From Lachnospiraceae bacterium (GTDB lineage Bacteria; Bacillota; Clostridia; Lachnospirales; Lachnospiraceae), in assembly GCA_014804755.1 (NCBI GenBank), contig JAAUZE010000008.1, forward strand, positions 382,261-446,260: a stretch of 64,000 nt of DNA, in the 5' to 3' direction. The notes beneath the pieces were generated by a model. It worked only from the letters and a program-made list of their open reading frames with translations, was not told the DNA's origin and made no database searches. Position 1 is the stretch's first letter; every line of letters starts with the position of its first letter. Position numbers and translations under genes: made by a program. This document shows, one piece after another, positions 28,947 through 37,752 of this stretch.

Positions 28947-30455
28947 ATGCGTAGAAAGATACAAAGAGTGATCGCTGCCGCCTTGTTTTGGGCGCTTCTT
29001 GCAGGAACTTTTGTGCACCTGACCTATATTTACCGGGGCGGTCTTTCCCATACTAGAAAGCATGTTGCAGGCTTTTATGATGAGGAAGAGGATTCGCTGG
29101 ATGTGATCATAATAGGGACGAGTGCCACGTTTTCCGCATTTATGCCGATGGAGGCATGGAATCAGTATGGGATGGTGTCCTATAATTTTTCAATCAATAC
29201 ATTATATACGGATTCCATCAAATATTATGTCAGGGAGGCGCTGAAAACGCAGTCTCCTAAGCTTTTGGTCATTGATATTGCACCGTTTTTGTTTGGACAT
29301 CATTCTTTTGGGAAAATGCAGGAGGCGTTCGAGGTGCCGACAAGGTATAATACGGACGGCCTATCGTTTTCAAAAAATCGCTTTGATCTGATCAATGAGA
29401 TTGTTCCCGTGTGGGAGGACAGATTGGAATTTTACTTTGATCTGTTCTATTATCATGGAGATACGATCCCGCAGCCTGTTTATGCGCAGAATCGCCGGCA
29501 TACCGTGGAGAAGGGATATGATAATCTGCCGATCAAAGAGGTTTATGAAAGCAGCGGGCTTGTGGAGCGGAGTCGGACGGAAGTGGAGCTGGATGAGGCC
29601 AACAAGGAGGCATTTTTGGATCTGTTGGAGGAATTACAGGACTATGATTTCCCAATCTTGTTTGTTTCGCAGCCCTATTTGAATGTGGAAGGTCAAAATA
29701 CGGACGGATTAGCCGCTTATATGGAACGGGTGATCGGGGAGCATGGCTTTGCGTTTCTGAATATGACGGATCACGCGGATGAGATCGGAATAGATCCGAA
29801 ACTTGATTATTCGCTGGATTATCTGCATTATAACACGGCCTCTGCGGAAAAGATCACGGCATATCTGGGTCAATATATCATGGAGCGTTATCCGATCCCT
29901 GACAGAAGGGCGGATGAGGCGTACCGGTCGTGGCATGAGGATTATGCAGAGTGGCAGGATATCTTAGAGGATTATCGGGGAGAGACGGAAAGACAGAGGA
30001 TGGAAGTATTTGGAAGAATGACGAAACCGGCGCGGTATTTGGATTTGATGCAGTCAAATTATTACAGCTGCTGCATTTGGATCCCGGCACAGTCTCCGGT
30101 ATATCATGATGCGGTATTGAGAGAGAAAATTGAGGAATTGGGCGTTACGATGCAGGAGGAGAACAGTTCAAAGAACAGTCTGATCGTGATTGATCATTCT
30201 GCCGACAAACAGATTTTGTATGATGAAAACGGTGAATTTCTGTATGGTTCGACATTTGGAGAGGTAAGATATTTAGATGGGACTGCGCCGGAGTTATCTA
30301 TCAATTATTCGGATTATAGTTATTTTTTGGAGAATCGGACGGTGATGGGGGTCATTGTCGCGGAAAGGGCGACAGGGAAACTGATAGATTTCATTGCGTG
30401 GGATGCTGATGAAGACGGTTATGCGCTGCTCAGACACGAAACAAAATATCCCTAG
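28947..30455 (+). CDS. SGNH-type exported partner of the MBOAT acyltransferase
   Basis: An N-terminal membrane anchor (residues ~7-28) is followed by an extracytoplasmic domain. LDVIIIGTSATFSAFMP at ~55 replaces the usual GxSxS block I, and LDYLHYNTASAEKITAYL at ~290 supplies the D-x-x-H region of block V. Proteins like DltD, AlgX/AlgJ and PatB do this job beside MBOATs and complete the acyl transfer. The C-terminal ~150 residues form an extra domain that I do not recognise. An attenuator-like hairpin precedes it. Confidence 0.7.
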   Translation: MRRKIQRVIAAALFWALLAGTFVHLTYIYRGGLSHTRKHVAGFYDEEEDSLDVIIIGTSATFSAFMPMEAWNQYGMVSYNFSINTLYTDSIKYYVREALKTQSPKLLVIDIAPFLFGHHSFGKMQEAFEVPTRYNTDGLSFSKNRFDLINEIVPVWEDRLEFYFDLFYYHGDTIPQPVYAQNRRHTVEKGYDNLPIKEVYESSGLVERSRTEVELDEANKEAFLDLLEELQDYDFPILFVSQPYLNVEGQNTDGLAAYMERVIGEHGFAFLNMTDHADEIGIDPKLDYSLDYLHYNTASAEKITAYLGQYIMERYPIPDRRADEAYRSWHEDYAEWQDILEDYRGETERQRMEVFGRMTKPARYLDLMQSNYYSCCIWIPAQSPVYHDAVLREKIEELGVTMQEENSSKNSLIVIDHSADKQILYDENGEFLYGSTFGEVRYLDGTAPELSINYSDYSYFLENRTVMGVIVAERATGKLIDFIAWDADEDGYALLRHETKYP

Positions 30456-30567
30456 GCGGATGAGAAGAACGGTTTTATCGATAGAGCTGTCTGCATTGTT
30501 TCTTGACAGTCCCGCCGCTTTTGGATACAGTATAAGTGCGAACATGTGTGGAAGGAATAGAAAGAAC

Positions 30568-32343
30568 ATGAAGGTATCGGATTATATTGTTGCATATTTG
30601 ATCACAAACGGTATCAGGGATGTGTTCGGATATCCGGGCGGAATGGTGACGCATCTCATGGATTCTTTGGGAAGACGGAAGGATGAGATCGCGACACATA
30701 TTACTTATCATGAGCAGGGCGCAGCATTTGCAGCATGCGGTTACGCGCAGGCATCCGGAAAGGTGGGAGTGGCGTTTGCCACGAGTGGTCCGGGAGCGAC
30801 CAATCTGCTGACGGGAATCTGCAATGCGTATTTTGATTCTATTCCGACTGTGTTCATAACCGGGCAGGTAAATACAAATGAAGCAAAAGGGGAGTTGCCC
30901 GTTCGTCAAAGGGGTTTTCAGGAGACAGATATTGTATCCATGGTATCCGGTGTGACGAAAGCGGCGATTTATATCCGGGATGCCGGAATGGTGGAGGAGG
31001 CATTAGAACGGGCTTTTTCGCTTGCGATGAGTGGGCGGAAAGGTCCGGTACTGCTGGATGTACCGATGAATGTGTTCCGTTCCGAAATAAAGCTGTTAGA
31101 CGCGGGACAGAAAGAGGCGCAGGCACTGAATGAAGAAAATGGTGCGGCGGATTTGGATCAGATGGAGCGGGATGGTGAAGAGTGCCGGAATGCCCACAGG
31201 AACAGGGAGTTTATACAGTGCCTGAAAGAGGCGTTTTCTTTGGCAAAGCGTCCATGCCTTCTTCTCGGAAATGGGATTAGGACAGCGGGACAGATAGAGC
31301 AGATCAGAAGTATGATATTAAATTGCAGGATACCGGTGGTTTCGAGTATGCTTGCGGTGGATTTGATACCGGAGGATATCGGACTGCAGGGAACCTATTA
31401 TGGATTTATCGGCGCTTATGGAAACCGGAGCGCTAACTTTGTAGTGGCGAAGTGTGACCTGCTCATTTGTCTGGGTTCGAGACTGGATGTGCGGCAGGTT
31501 GGTGGAGTGAGGGAGCGTTTTGCACCGGATGCGAAGATCATACGGGTAGATATTGATGCGGGTGAGCTGGATGTCAGGATCCGTGAGGACGAACAGCAGT
31601 TTCTCCTGCCTCTTGAGCTGGCAATCCCATTGCTTCAGAAGAGCCTGCCACAAAAGGATTCGTATGCGGACTGGATTATGGTCTGCAGGACGATCAAGGA
31701 AAAGGTTAAGTATGTTGATGAAAAAGAACCAAACAGGGTAATTAATGCGATCAGCCGCCTGACTGGGGATGACTGCAGTATTGTGGCGGATGTAGGGCAG
31801 AACATGGTTTGGGTGGCACAGTCCTTTCATATGAAACACGGGCAGAGGCTTTATATGTCCGGGGGACACGGCGCGATGGGTTATGCGCTTCCGGCAGCCA
31901 TTGGCATTTATTATGCGACGCATCGTCCGGTTGTCTGCTTTAGCGGCGACGGAGGATTTCAGATGAATATTCAGGAACTGCAGTTTGTGTCGGCAAACCG
32001 GCTCCCGATCACGATGATCGTGCTGAATAATCAATCGCTCGGTATGATCCGTCATTTTCAGGAAATGTATTTTGAGAACAATTATTATTACACCGTTTCG
32101 GATAATGGGTATACGGTTCCTGATTTTTGTGCGATCGCAAAGGCGTATGGGATCCGGGCGGAGCGGATAACGGGATTAGAGGAAGTAAAGGGAATGCAGT
32201 TTGAAGAACGAGAACCGAAATTATACGAGGTTGTGTTCGATGACCGGACTGTGGTGAGTCCGAAATTGGAATTTGGCAAGCCGAATCAGGATCAGGAGCC
32301 ATTGCTTGACAGGGCGCTGTACGAATATCTGATGAAGCTGTGA
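30568..32343 (+). CDS. ThDP-dependent acetolactate-synthase-like enzyme
   Basis: Three-domain ThDP enzyme of 591 residues; start ATG 30568 behind GGAAGGAATAG. The catalytic Glu sits in YHEQGAAFAACGYAQ (~48), the AHAS-type TSGPGATNLLTGICNAYFDS and GFQETDIVSMV follow, and the ThDP-Mg motif GDGGFQMNIQEL...LNN is at ~460-487. In glycan loci, such an enzyme (YerE) adds a two-carbon unit from pyruvate to a CDP-4-keto-sugar, giving a branched sugar. A CDP-4-keto-6-deoxyglucose pathway lies 4.5 kb downstream. It may instead be a plain acetolactate synthase, but no ilv genes are nearby. Confidence 0.75.
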   Translation: MKVSDYIVAYLITNGIRDVFGYPGGMVTHLMDSLGRRKDEIATHITYHEQGAAFAACGYAQASGKVGVAFATSGPGATNLLTGICNAYFDSIPTVFITGQVNTNEAKGELPVRQRGFQETDIVSMVSGVTKAAIYIRDAGMVEEALERAFSLAMSGRKGPVLLDVPMNVFRSEIKLLDAGQKEAQALNEENGAADLDQMERDGEECRNAHRNREFIQCLKEAFSLAKRPCLLLGNGIRTAGQIEQIRSMILNCRIPVVSSMLAVDLIPEDIGLQGTYYGFIGAYGNRSANFVVAKCDLLICLGSRLDVRQVGGVRERFAPDAKIIRVDIDAGELDVRIREDEQQFLLPLELAIPLLQKSLPQKDSYADWIMVCRTIKEKVKYVDEKEPNRVINAISRLTGDDCSIVADVGQNMVWVAQSFHMKHGQRLYMSGGHGAMGYALPAAIGIYYATHRPVVCFSGDGGFQMNIQELQFVSANRLPITMIVLNNQSLGMIRHFQEMYFENNYYYTVSDNGYTVPDFCAIAKAYGIRAERITGLEEVKGMQFEEREPKLYEVVFDDRTVVSPKLEFGKPNQDQEPLLDRALYEYLMKL

Positions 32344-32351
32344 TGGAAGTA

Positions 32352-32421
32352 GATTGAAAATAAAGATTTTCAATCGGCAAATTTATTCTGACGCCCCAAA
32401 CTGCGGGCGTTGGCAGCATGA
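32352..32421 (+). repeat. Structured intergenic element, copy B
   Basis: A 10-bp perfect hairpin (32352-32361 with 32366-32375, loop AAAG) is followed by GGCAAAT, CTGACGC and GGCAGCATG blocks as in 812-909. A second stem pairs CTGACGCCC with GGGCGTTGG (9 bp with wobble pairs), ending just upstream of the start at 32431. First-hairpin sequences differ between copies but pairing is kept. Confidence 0.55.
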
Positions 32422-32430
32422 GGGAGTTGT

Positions 32431-33450
32431 ATGCAAAAAACGATCAGCATTCTTGTTCCGACTTATAATGAAGAAGAAAATGTAGAGGCGCTGACAGAAG
32501 CGGTCATAGATGTCTTCCGCAAGGATCTGGCGGGATATGCGTATGAACTGGTCTTTATTGATAATGATTCGACGGACAAAACAAGGGAAAAGCTGAGGGC
32601 TGTCTGCGCGAAGGATGCGTGTGTGAAAGCGATATTCAACGCCAAGAACTTTGGGCAGTTTAATTCCCCCTATTATGGCTTGCAGCAGACTACGGGTGAT
32701 TGTGTGATCCTCCTCTGCGCAGATTTTCAGGATCCGATCGGACTGATCCCGGAGTTTGTAAAGCAGTGGGAAGCGGGATATAAGATAGTTATTGGGAAAA
32801 AGACGACGAGCAGGGAAAATAAGGCAATGTACTTTTTACGCTCTGTCTATTATAAGATGATTAAGAAGATGTCCGAGGTGGAGCAGATCGAGCATTTCAC
32901 CGGGTTCGGACTGTATGATCGGGAATTTATCGAGGTGCTTCGCGGTCTGCATGATCCAACGCCGTTTTTAAGGGGTATCGTAGCGGAACTTGGGTGGAAA
33001 CGAAAGGAAATTCCTTATGAACAGCAAAAACGCCGGGCGGGGAAAACAAAAAATAATTTTTACCGTCTGTATGATGCGGCAATGCTGAGTTTTACTTCCT
33101 ATACAAAGATCGGGCTGCGTCTTGCGACATTTACCGGCTTTTTGGTGGCGGGGATCAGTTTTCTGGTAGCGGTTTTTTATATTATCATAAAGCTGACAAA
33201 TTGGGAAAAATATAGCATGGGCATGGCATCCATCGCAGTAGGACTGTTCTTTCTCGGAGCCGTTCAGCTGATTTTTATCGGATTGATTGGTGAATATATT
33301 TTGAGCATGAACCAGCGGATCATGAACAGACCGCTGGTGATTGAGGAAGAGAGAATCAATTTTAGGACAAGCCACGTGAAGCAGGACGGAGAGTCGGATG
33401 AGATGCCCGATCAGGAAAGCGGGAAGACGGAGAGAGAAGCAGGAAATTAG
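32431..33450 (+). CDS. Polyprenyl-phosphate glycosyltransferase (GtrB/ArnC type), copy 2
   Basis: Makes a polyprenyl-phosphate sugar at the membrane. It opens TISILVPTYNEEENVEALTE, with IDNDSTDKT and the metal-site LCADFQDPIGLIPEF. Two helices near the C-terminus (about residues 225-300) end in GLIGEYILSMNQRIMNRPLV. The two following genes encode large membrane proteins that could be the partner GT-C transferases. A charged ~30-residue tail follows the last helix. Confidence 0.9.
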   Translation: MQKTISILVPTYNEEENVEALTEAVIDVFRKDLAGYAYELVFIDNDSTDKTREKLRAVCAKDACVKAIFNAKNFGQFNSPYYGLQQTTGDCVILLCADFQDPIGLIPEFVKQWEAGYKIVIGKKTTSRENKAMYFLRSVYYKMIKKMSEVEQIEHFTGFGLYDREFIEVLRGLHDPTPFLRGIVAELGWKRKEIPYEQQKRRAGKTKNNFYRLYDAAMLSFTSYTKIGLRLATFTGFLVAGISFLVAVFYIIIKLTNWEKYSMGMASIAVGLFFLGAVQLIFIGLIGEYILSMNQRIMNRPLVIEEERINFRTSHVKQDGESDEMPDQESGKTEREAGN

Positions 33451-33487
33451 AAAAAAGCAGGCAGATGGAGGGAGATAGGAAATAGAT

Positions 33488-35506
33488 ATGCGCGCTAAGA
33501 TAGCAGATGTATGGAAGACAGATCGGTTACAGGCATTCTTTTTCGGGATTGCAGCAGTTGGCTGTGTCTACTTAAGCTTTTGCTTTTCCACGATCAGTCA
33601 TATAGATCAACGTTTTATGCTTGTCCACCTTCTTTTAGCGGCTTGTGCGGGGAGCTGCTATCTGCTCTTGTGCAGAAAAGTCTGTAGTCAAAGTAGTTGG
33701 TGCAGCCAGATCAGAGGGTGGAATACGCTATATCTGATTTGTATAGTAATATTTTTCGTATTTAATTTTGGGGTTAATGTGCGAGACCGAAATTGGTATG
33801 AAATGCTTTCACAGCTTATCTATCTGCTCATTGCCGCCTGTGCGGAGTGGCAGCTGCTGCGGCATGACGGATCACAAAGGAAAAGGCGGGATTTCCTGCG
33901 ACTGTTAAATGAGTATAAAGGTTTGTTCGCACTTTGTGTGATCGCATTGTTTTTAGCGCTGGACCCGGATATGATACAGTTTAAGTGGGATGGTTCGACT
34001 TATTATGAAGCCAATAGCAGGGCAACGCTATATTCTATCAGCAGTATGGCGCTCTGTGGTCATATATCACAGACATTTTCAATGATCGGTCTGTTTTTCG
34101 GTGCGATTCTGGGACATAACTTAGGATACGGAATGGCGGCGGGGAATGTTGTGTTGTACCTTGCCAGCATCGGTGCGGCATATGGAATCTGGAAAACGAT
34201 TCTGCCGGGACTTGATGAAAAGCGGTATGTTTTAGGAACGGCGGTATATGCCTTTTCGCCGTATACACTGGGAATGGTGGACTATTATAATACTGATTTT
34301 TACAGTATGTGCATTTTTATGCTTGTGGTGTATTATACTGTGAGGCGGCAGTGGATTCTTCAGGTGATTTCCGGACTGCTCTTTTCCTTTACCAAGGAGC
34401 CGGCGTTTCTGATATATGGCATGTTTTGCGTTGGCGTGTTGTTGGAGGAGATTTTTTTTCGGAAAGCGGGCAGCCTGCCGGAGAGGATAAGACGACAGTT
34501 TTTTCGCATGAGGAATTATGGCATGCTGATGGTGGCAGCCATATGGGGACTGACGGTCATGAGGCTCGGAGTATGGGGGGCGGGCGGAGATTATGGCGGT
34601 TTTGCCGTAGACACTTCCTATATGGTAGATAAACTGAAGGTTTTATTCATGCTGAATTTCGGATGGAGCTATGTGATCATTATTCTATGCGGTGTGGCTG
34701 CCGCCTGTTGTACAAAAAGGGCAGCCGGAAATCGTAAAGAGTGGATCATGCCGATTCTCTGCGGCGGCGGAGTGTACACGCTGTTTGGATGTATGTTCAA
34801 AACAGTAAATCATCCGCGTTATGTTTCGATCATACCGACCGTGCTCTATCTGTTGGCGGTGTACGCATTGATCACCCTGCTAAGTAATATATGGCAGGGG
34901 AGATTGCTTGACGGCGTATTGCTTGCACTTGCGTTGTTGATGCTGGTATCTTCGTTTTGGACGATTGACCCGGTATCCAAGCTGGTTTTTCAGACAACGC
35001 AGATTGGAACGGGTGAGATGGTCACGACCGGGGCACTGCTGGGAGATGCCGCTGTTTATAACAGGCAGATGCTTTGGCTTGAGCGGGCGCTTGGCAATGC
35101 GATGAAAGAAGGGGTCGAGGCAGGTGATCAGATTGTCTTTCCGATGATAGGTAATGCAAATTACCATTTTGATGGCCTGGTCGGAGTGCGTGGTATGAAC
35201 AGTGTGAAATCCGGTGAGTATGTTTGCTATACGCAGTATTGGGATGGAGACAGACATAGGCGGGAACTGCTGCCGTCAGAGAGAAATAAACCATTCAGAC
35301 TTTATGAGGTAACAAATGAGCAGGCGCTTAAGGAACTTGTATCCGAGAATGGATCGGATCAGCGGTACCGGTACTTTTATTTGGGATTTGCTGGGAACGA
35401 GATTTCGGATGCAGTGAGGGCAGAGTATTCCGTATTGGAAGAAAAAGAGTTTCACTATCGGGGATGGATTGTTTATGAGATGATTTTTGAGGGTGGAACT
35501 GAATAG
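33488..35506 (+). CDS. Large polytopic membrane protein, GT-C-like
   Basis: 672 residues with about 13-14 predicted helices. The loop KWDGSTYYEANSRATL (~residue 160) resembles the acidic extracytoplasmic loop of GT-C transferases, and a soluble C-terminal domain follows the last helix. It likely moves a sugar from polyprenyl phosphate to the growing glycan. Direct placement after a GtrB-type gene supports that. No named family could be assigned. Confidence 0.55.
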   Translation: MRAKIADVWKTDRLQAFFFGIAAVGCVYLSFCFSTISHIDQRFMLVHLLLAACAGSCYLLLCRKVCSQSSWCSQIRGWNTLYLICIVIFFVFNFGVNVRDRNWYEMLSQLIYLLIAACAEWQLLRHDGSQRKRRDFLRLLNEYKGLFALCVIALFLALDPDMIQFKWDGSTYYEANSRATLYSISSMALCGHISQTFSMIGLFFGAILGHNLGYGMAAGNVVLYLASIGAAYGIWKTILPGLDEKRYVLGTAVYAFSPYTLGMVDYYNTDFYSMCIFMLVVYYTVRRQWILQVISGLLFSFTKEPAFLIYGMFCVGVLLEEIFFRKAGSLPERIRRQFFRMRNYGMLMVAAIWGLTVMRLGVWGAGGDYGGFAVDTSYMVDKLKVLFMLNFGWSYVIIILCGVAAACCTKRAAGNRKEWIMPILCGGGVYTLFGCMFKTVNHPRYVSIIPTVLYLLAVYALITLLSNIWQGRLLDGVLLALALLMLVSSFWTIDPVSKLVFQTTQIGTGEMVTTGALLGDAAVYNRQMLWLERALGNAMKEGVEAGDQIVFPMIGNANYHFDGLVGVRGMNSVKSGEYVCYTQYWDGDRHRRELLPSERNKPFRLYEVTNEQALKELVSENGSDQRYRYFYLGFAGNEISDAVRAEYSVLEEKEFHYRGWIVYEMIFEGGTE

Positions 35507-35514
35507 GGGAGAGC

Positions 35515-36861
35515 ATGAAAGCATGTTGGAAGAGTAGGATAAAAGAACAGGACCCCCTGCGGACTGCTTCATGGGTGGTATATCTGCTGATGCTGTTACT
35601 GCAAGTCAGGCTGGTCGTATGCTTTAGCGGAGAGCAGTTCGGCGATTTCATGGAATATGTCAATAAGGCCAAAGAGATAAGTGCCGCACGCGCATTTTAT
35701 CCAAGAGTGCAGGATCTGCAAAGGGTCTTCTATCTGCATGCGCCGGGATATGTGAATTTTCTTGCCTTGGTGTTTCGACTGACGGATAATCTGAAAGTGG
35801 TATTCTGTCTTAACATATTGTTCTTACAGATTTTGCTGTTTTCGGCAAAGGATATCGTATATCGCTTGACAGGGAAGCGCAGATGCGCAGAAGTTTTTCA
35901 GATATTATATTGCATTTATTTTTCGCTGGGAGTCGGCGGCGGGGTCGTGCTCGCAAATACGGAAATGCCGTTCTGTGCGCTTGTTTTTTTGAGTATGGCA
36001 TTGGCGATGGCCAAAAAGCGGGAAGTGCTTACCATGGCAGCGGCAGGGTTTATTATGGGGCTTGCAAATTGGATCCGTCCCGTGATGATTTTATTTTTGC
36101 CGGCCGTTTTGTGGGGGATTTATCAGACAGATAAGAGAAAGATGCTTAGGAGAACCGTGTGTTATTGCGCATCCATGATGGCATGTATTCTCTGCATAGG
36201 CGGGCTTAGCTATCTAAATTGCGGAAAGTTTGTTTATCAGTCAACAACAATGGGAATCAACCTTTTTATCGGAAATAATCCGATCGCAGACGGAAATAAT
36301 CATTGGGATGCAGTTCTTAAGCAAAATGCAGATCCTGCAGCAGCCGCAGATTGGACTTATGAGGAATGGGAAGATTACTATTTGTATGAGGCGCTGAGCT
36401 GGATGAGGGAAAATCCGGGAAAAGTGATAAAGCTGATGCCGAACAGACTGTTTTATCTGTGGGCCAATGATGTATATTTTGCGACGGCATATACGGACAA
36501 CAAGGTAGATACGGAGAAGACAGCATATATCATAAGTGTGATAGATAAGGTCAGAAATCTGCAGCTTGGAGAACTAAAAGGGATTGATCTGATGGTTATT
36601 TTGACAGAGTGTTACTATCTATTTGTGCTGATACTAGCGGCAGTCGGCGCAGTGAGGCAGATTCGCGGGAAGGAGTGGTCGGTCTGGTTAGGAATCTATA
36701 GTATTGTTATCCTGGGGACGGGAATGCTGATGTTGATGTTTGGATATGGAAGGTTCCACTTTCCATATATGATCGCAATCTTGATGATCGCACAGGGAGC
36801 ATTTGGACGGACCGATATGCAGATCGGAACAAATAAGCGGATAGATGAGGAGACAGTGTAA
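35515..36861 (+). CDS. GT39-like membrane glycosyltransferase
   Basis: 448 residues, about 10-11 helices. The first loop FGDFMEYVNKAKEISAARAF and LHAPGYVNFLALVFRL match the PMT/ArnT (GT39) fold, where an acidic residue in this loop is catalytic. MGLANWIRPVMI is also family-like. It overlaps the next start by one base, so it is translationally linked to rfbF. Sugar donor unknown. Confidence 0.65.
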   Translation: MKACWKSRIKEQDPLRTASWVVYLLMLLLQVRLVVCFSGEQFGDFMEYVNKAKEISAARAFYPRVQDLQRVFYLHAPGYVNFLALVFRLTDNLKVVFCLNILFLQILLFSAKDIVYRLTGKRRCAEVFQILYCIYFSLGVGGGVVLANTEMPFCALVFLSMALAMAKKREVLTMAAAGFIMGLANWIRPVMILFLPAVLWGIYQTDKRKMLRRTVCYCASMMACILCIGGLSYLNCGKFVYQSTTMGINLFIGNNPIADGNNHWDAVLKQNADPAAAADWTYEEWEDYYLYEALSWMRENPGKVIKLMPNRLFYLWANDVYFATAYTDNKVDTEKTAYIISVIDKVRNLQLGELKGIDLMVILTECYYLFVLILAAVGAVRQIRGKEWSVWLGIYSIVILGTGMLMLMFGYGRFHFPYMIAILMIAQGAFGRTDMQIGTNKRIDEETV

Positions 36862-37634
36862 TGAAGGTAGTGATTTTAGCAGGAGGACTGGGAACAAGAA
36901 TCAGCGAGGAGTCGCATTTGCGGCCGAAGCCGATGATCGAGATCGGAGAGAATCCGATCCTTTGGCATATTATGAAAATTTATTCTTATTACGGCTTTCA
37001 TGACTTTGTGATCTGCTGCGGCTATAAGGGACAGATGATCAAGGAATATTTCATGGATTATTATATGATGGAGTCCGATGTGATCATTGACCTTGCGCAT
37101 AATACCTCAACAATTTGCGAGAATGTGACGGAGCCGTGGAACATTACGCTCGCAAATACGGGGCTTCACACGAATACGGCGGGGAGAATCAGGAGGATTC
37201 AGAAATATATCGGTGACGAGCCGTTCATGCTGACGTATGGAGACGGTGTGGCGGATATCGATATTCCGGAATTGCTTGCGTATCATGAGAAAAGCGGAAC
37301 AATAGCAACGATCACCGCAGCAAAGCCGGGCGGACGTTGGGGAACGATTCAGATCGATTCCGGAACAGGAATCGTGGAGAGTATCCGTGAAAAAGATAAA
37401 GAGGACGAGGCATGGGTGAATGCAGGCTTTGCCGTGATGGAACCGGAGATATTCCGCTATTTGACGGATGATTCGCAGCAGCTTGAAAAGCAGCCATACG
37501 AAGCGTTAACGAGAGAGAACCAAATGTCGGCATACCGGCACGAGGGGTTTTGGCAGCCGATGGATACCATGCGGGATAAAAAGCTGTTGGAGGAGCTTTG
37601 GGCGGGGGGGAATGCGCCATGGAAGCTGTGGTGA
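36861..37634 (+). CDS. rfbF: Glucose-1-phosphate cytidylyltransferase
   Basis: Makes CDP-glucose from CTP and glucose-1-phosphate. MKVVILAGGLGTRISEESHL at the N-terminus is the nucleotidyltransferase signature, followed by RPKPMIEIGENPILWHIMK and ICCGYKGQMIKEYF, which are specific to RfbF. Length 257 residues is exactly that of the family. The following CDP-glucose dehydratase confirms the pathway. Product feeds CDP-4-keto-6-deoxyglucose synthesis. Confidence 0.95.
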   Translation: MKVVILAGGLGTRISEESHLRPKPMIEIGENPILWHIMKIYSYYGFHDFVICCGYKGQMIKEYFMDYYMMESDVIIDLAHNTSTICENVTEPWNITLANTGLHTNTAGRIRRIQKYIGDEPFMLTYGDGVADIDIPELLAYHEKSGTIATITAAKPGGRWGTIQIDSGTGIVESIREKDKEDEAWVNAGFAVMEPEIFRYLTDDSQQLEKQPYEALTRENQMSAYRHEGFWQPMDTMRDKKLLEELWAGGNAPWKLW

Positions 37635-37752
37635 CATCCGAGCCTGCTCTGACAGAAAAATGACCGGGTGTCGGGCTGGTAAATGACGGGACCGTGCCGG
37701 AAATGGAGGAGGTTTCCGGGTCGGAGATTGGTAAGTGGAAAGGAAAATGGGA

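Noticed and set aside
30394..30567. N-terminal extension of the ThDP enzyme
   Set aside because: It overlaps the end of the SGNH gene and the conserved protein begins at 30568.
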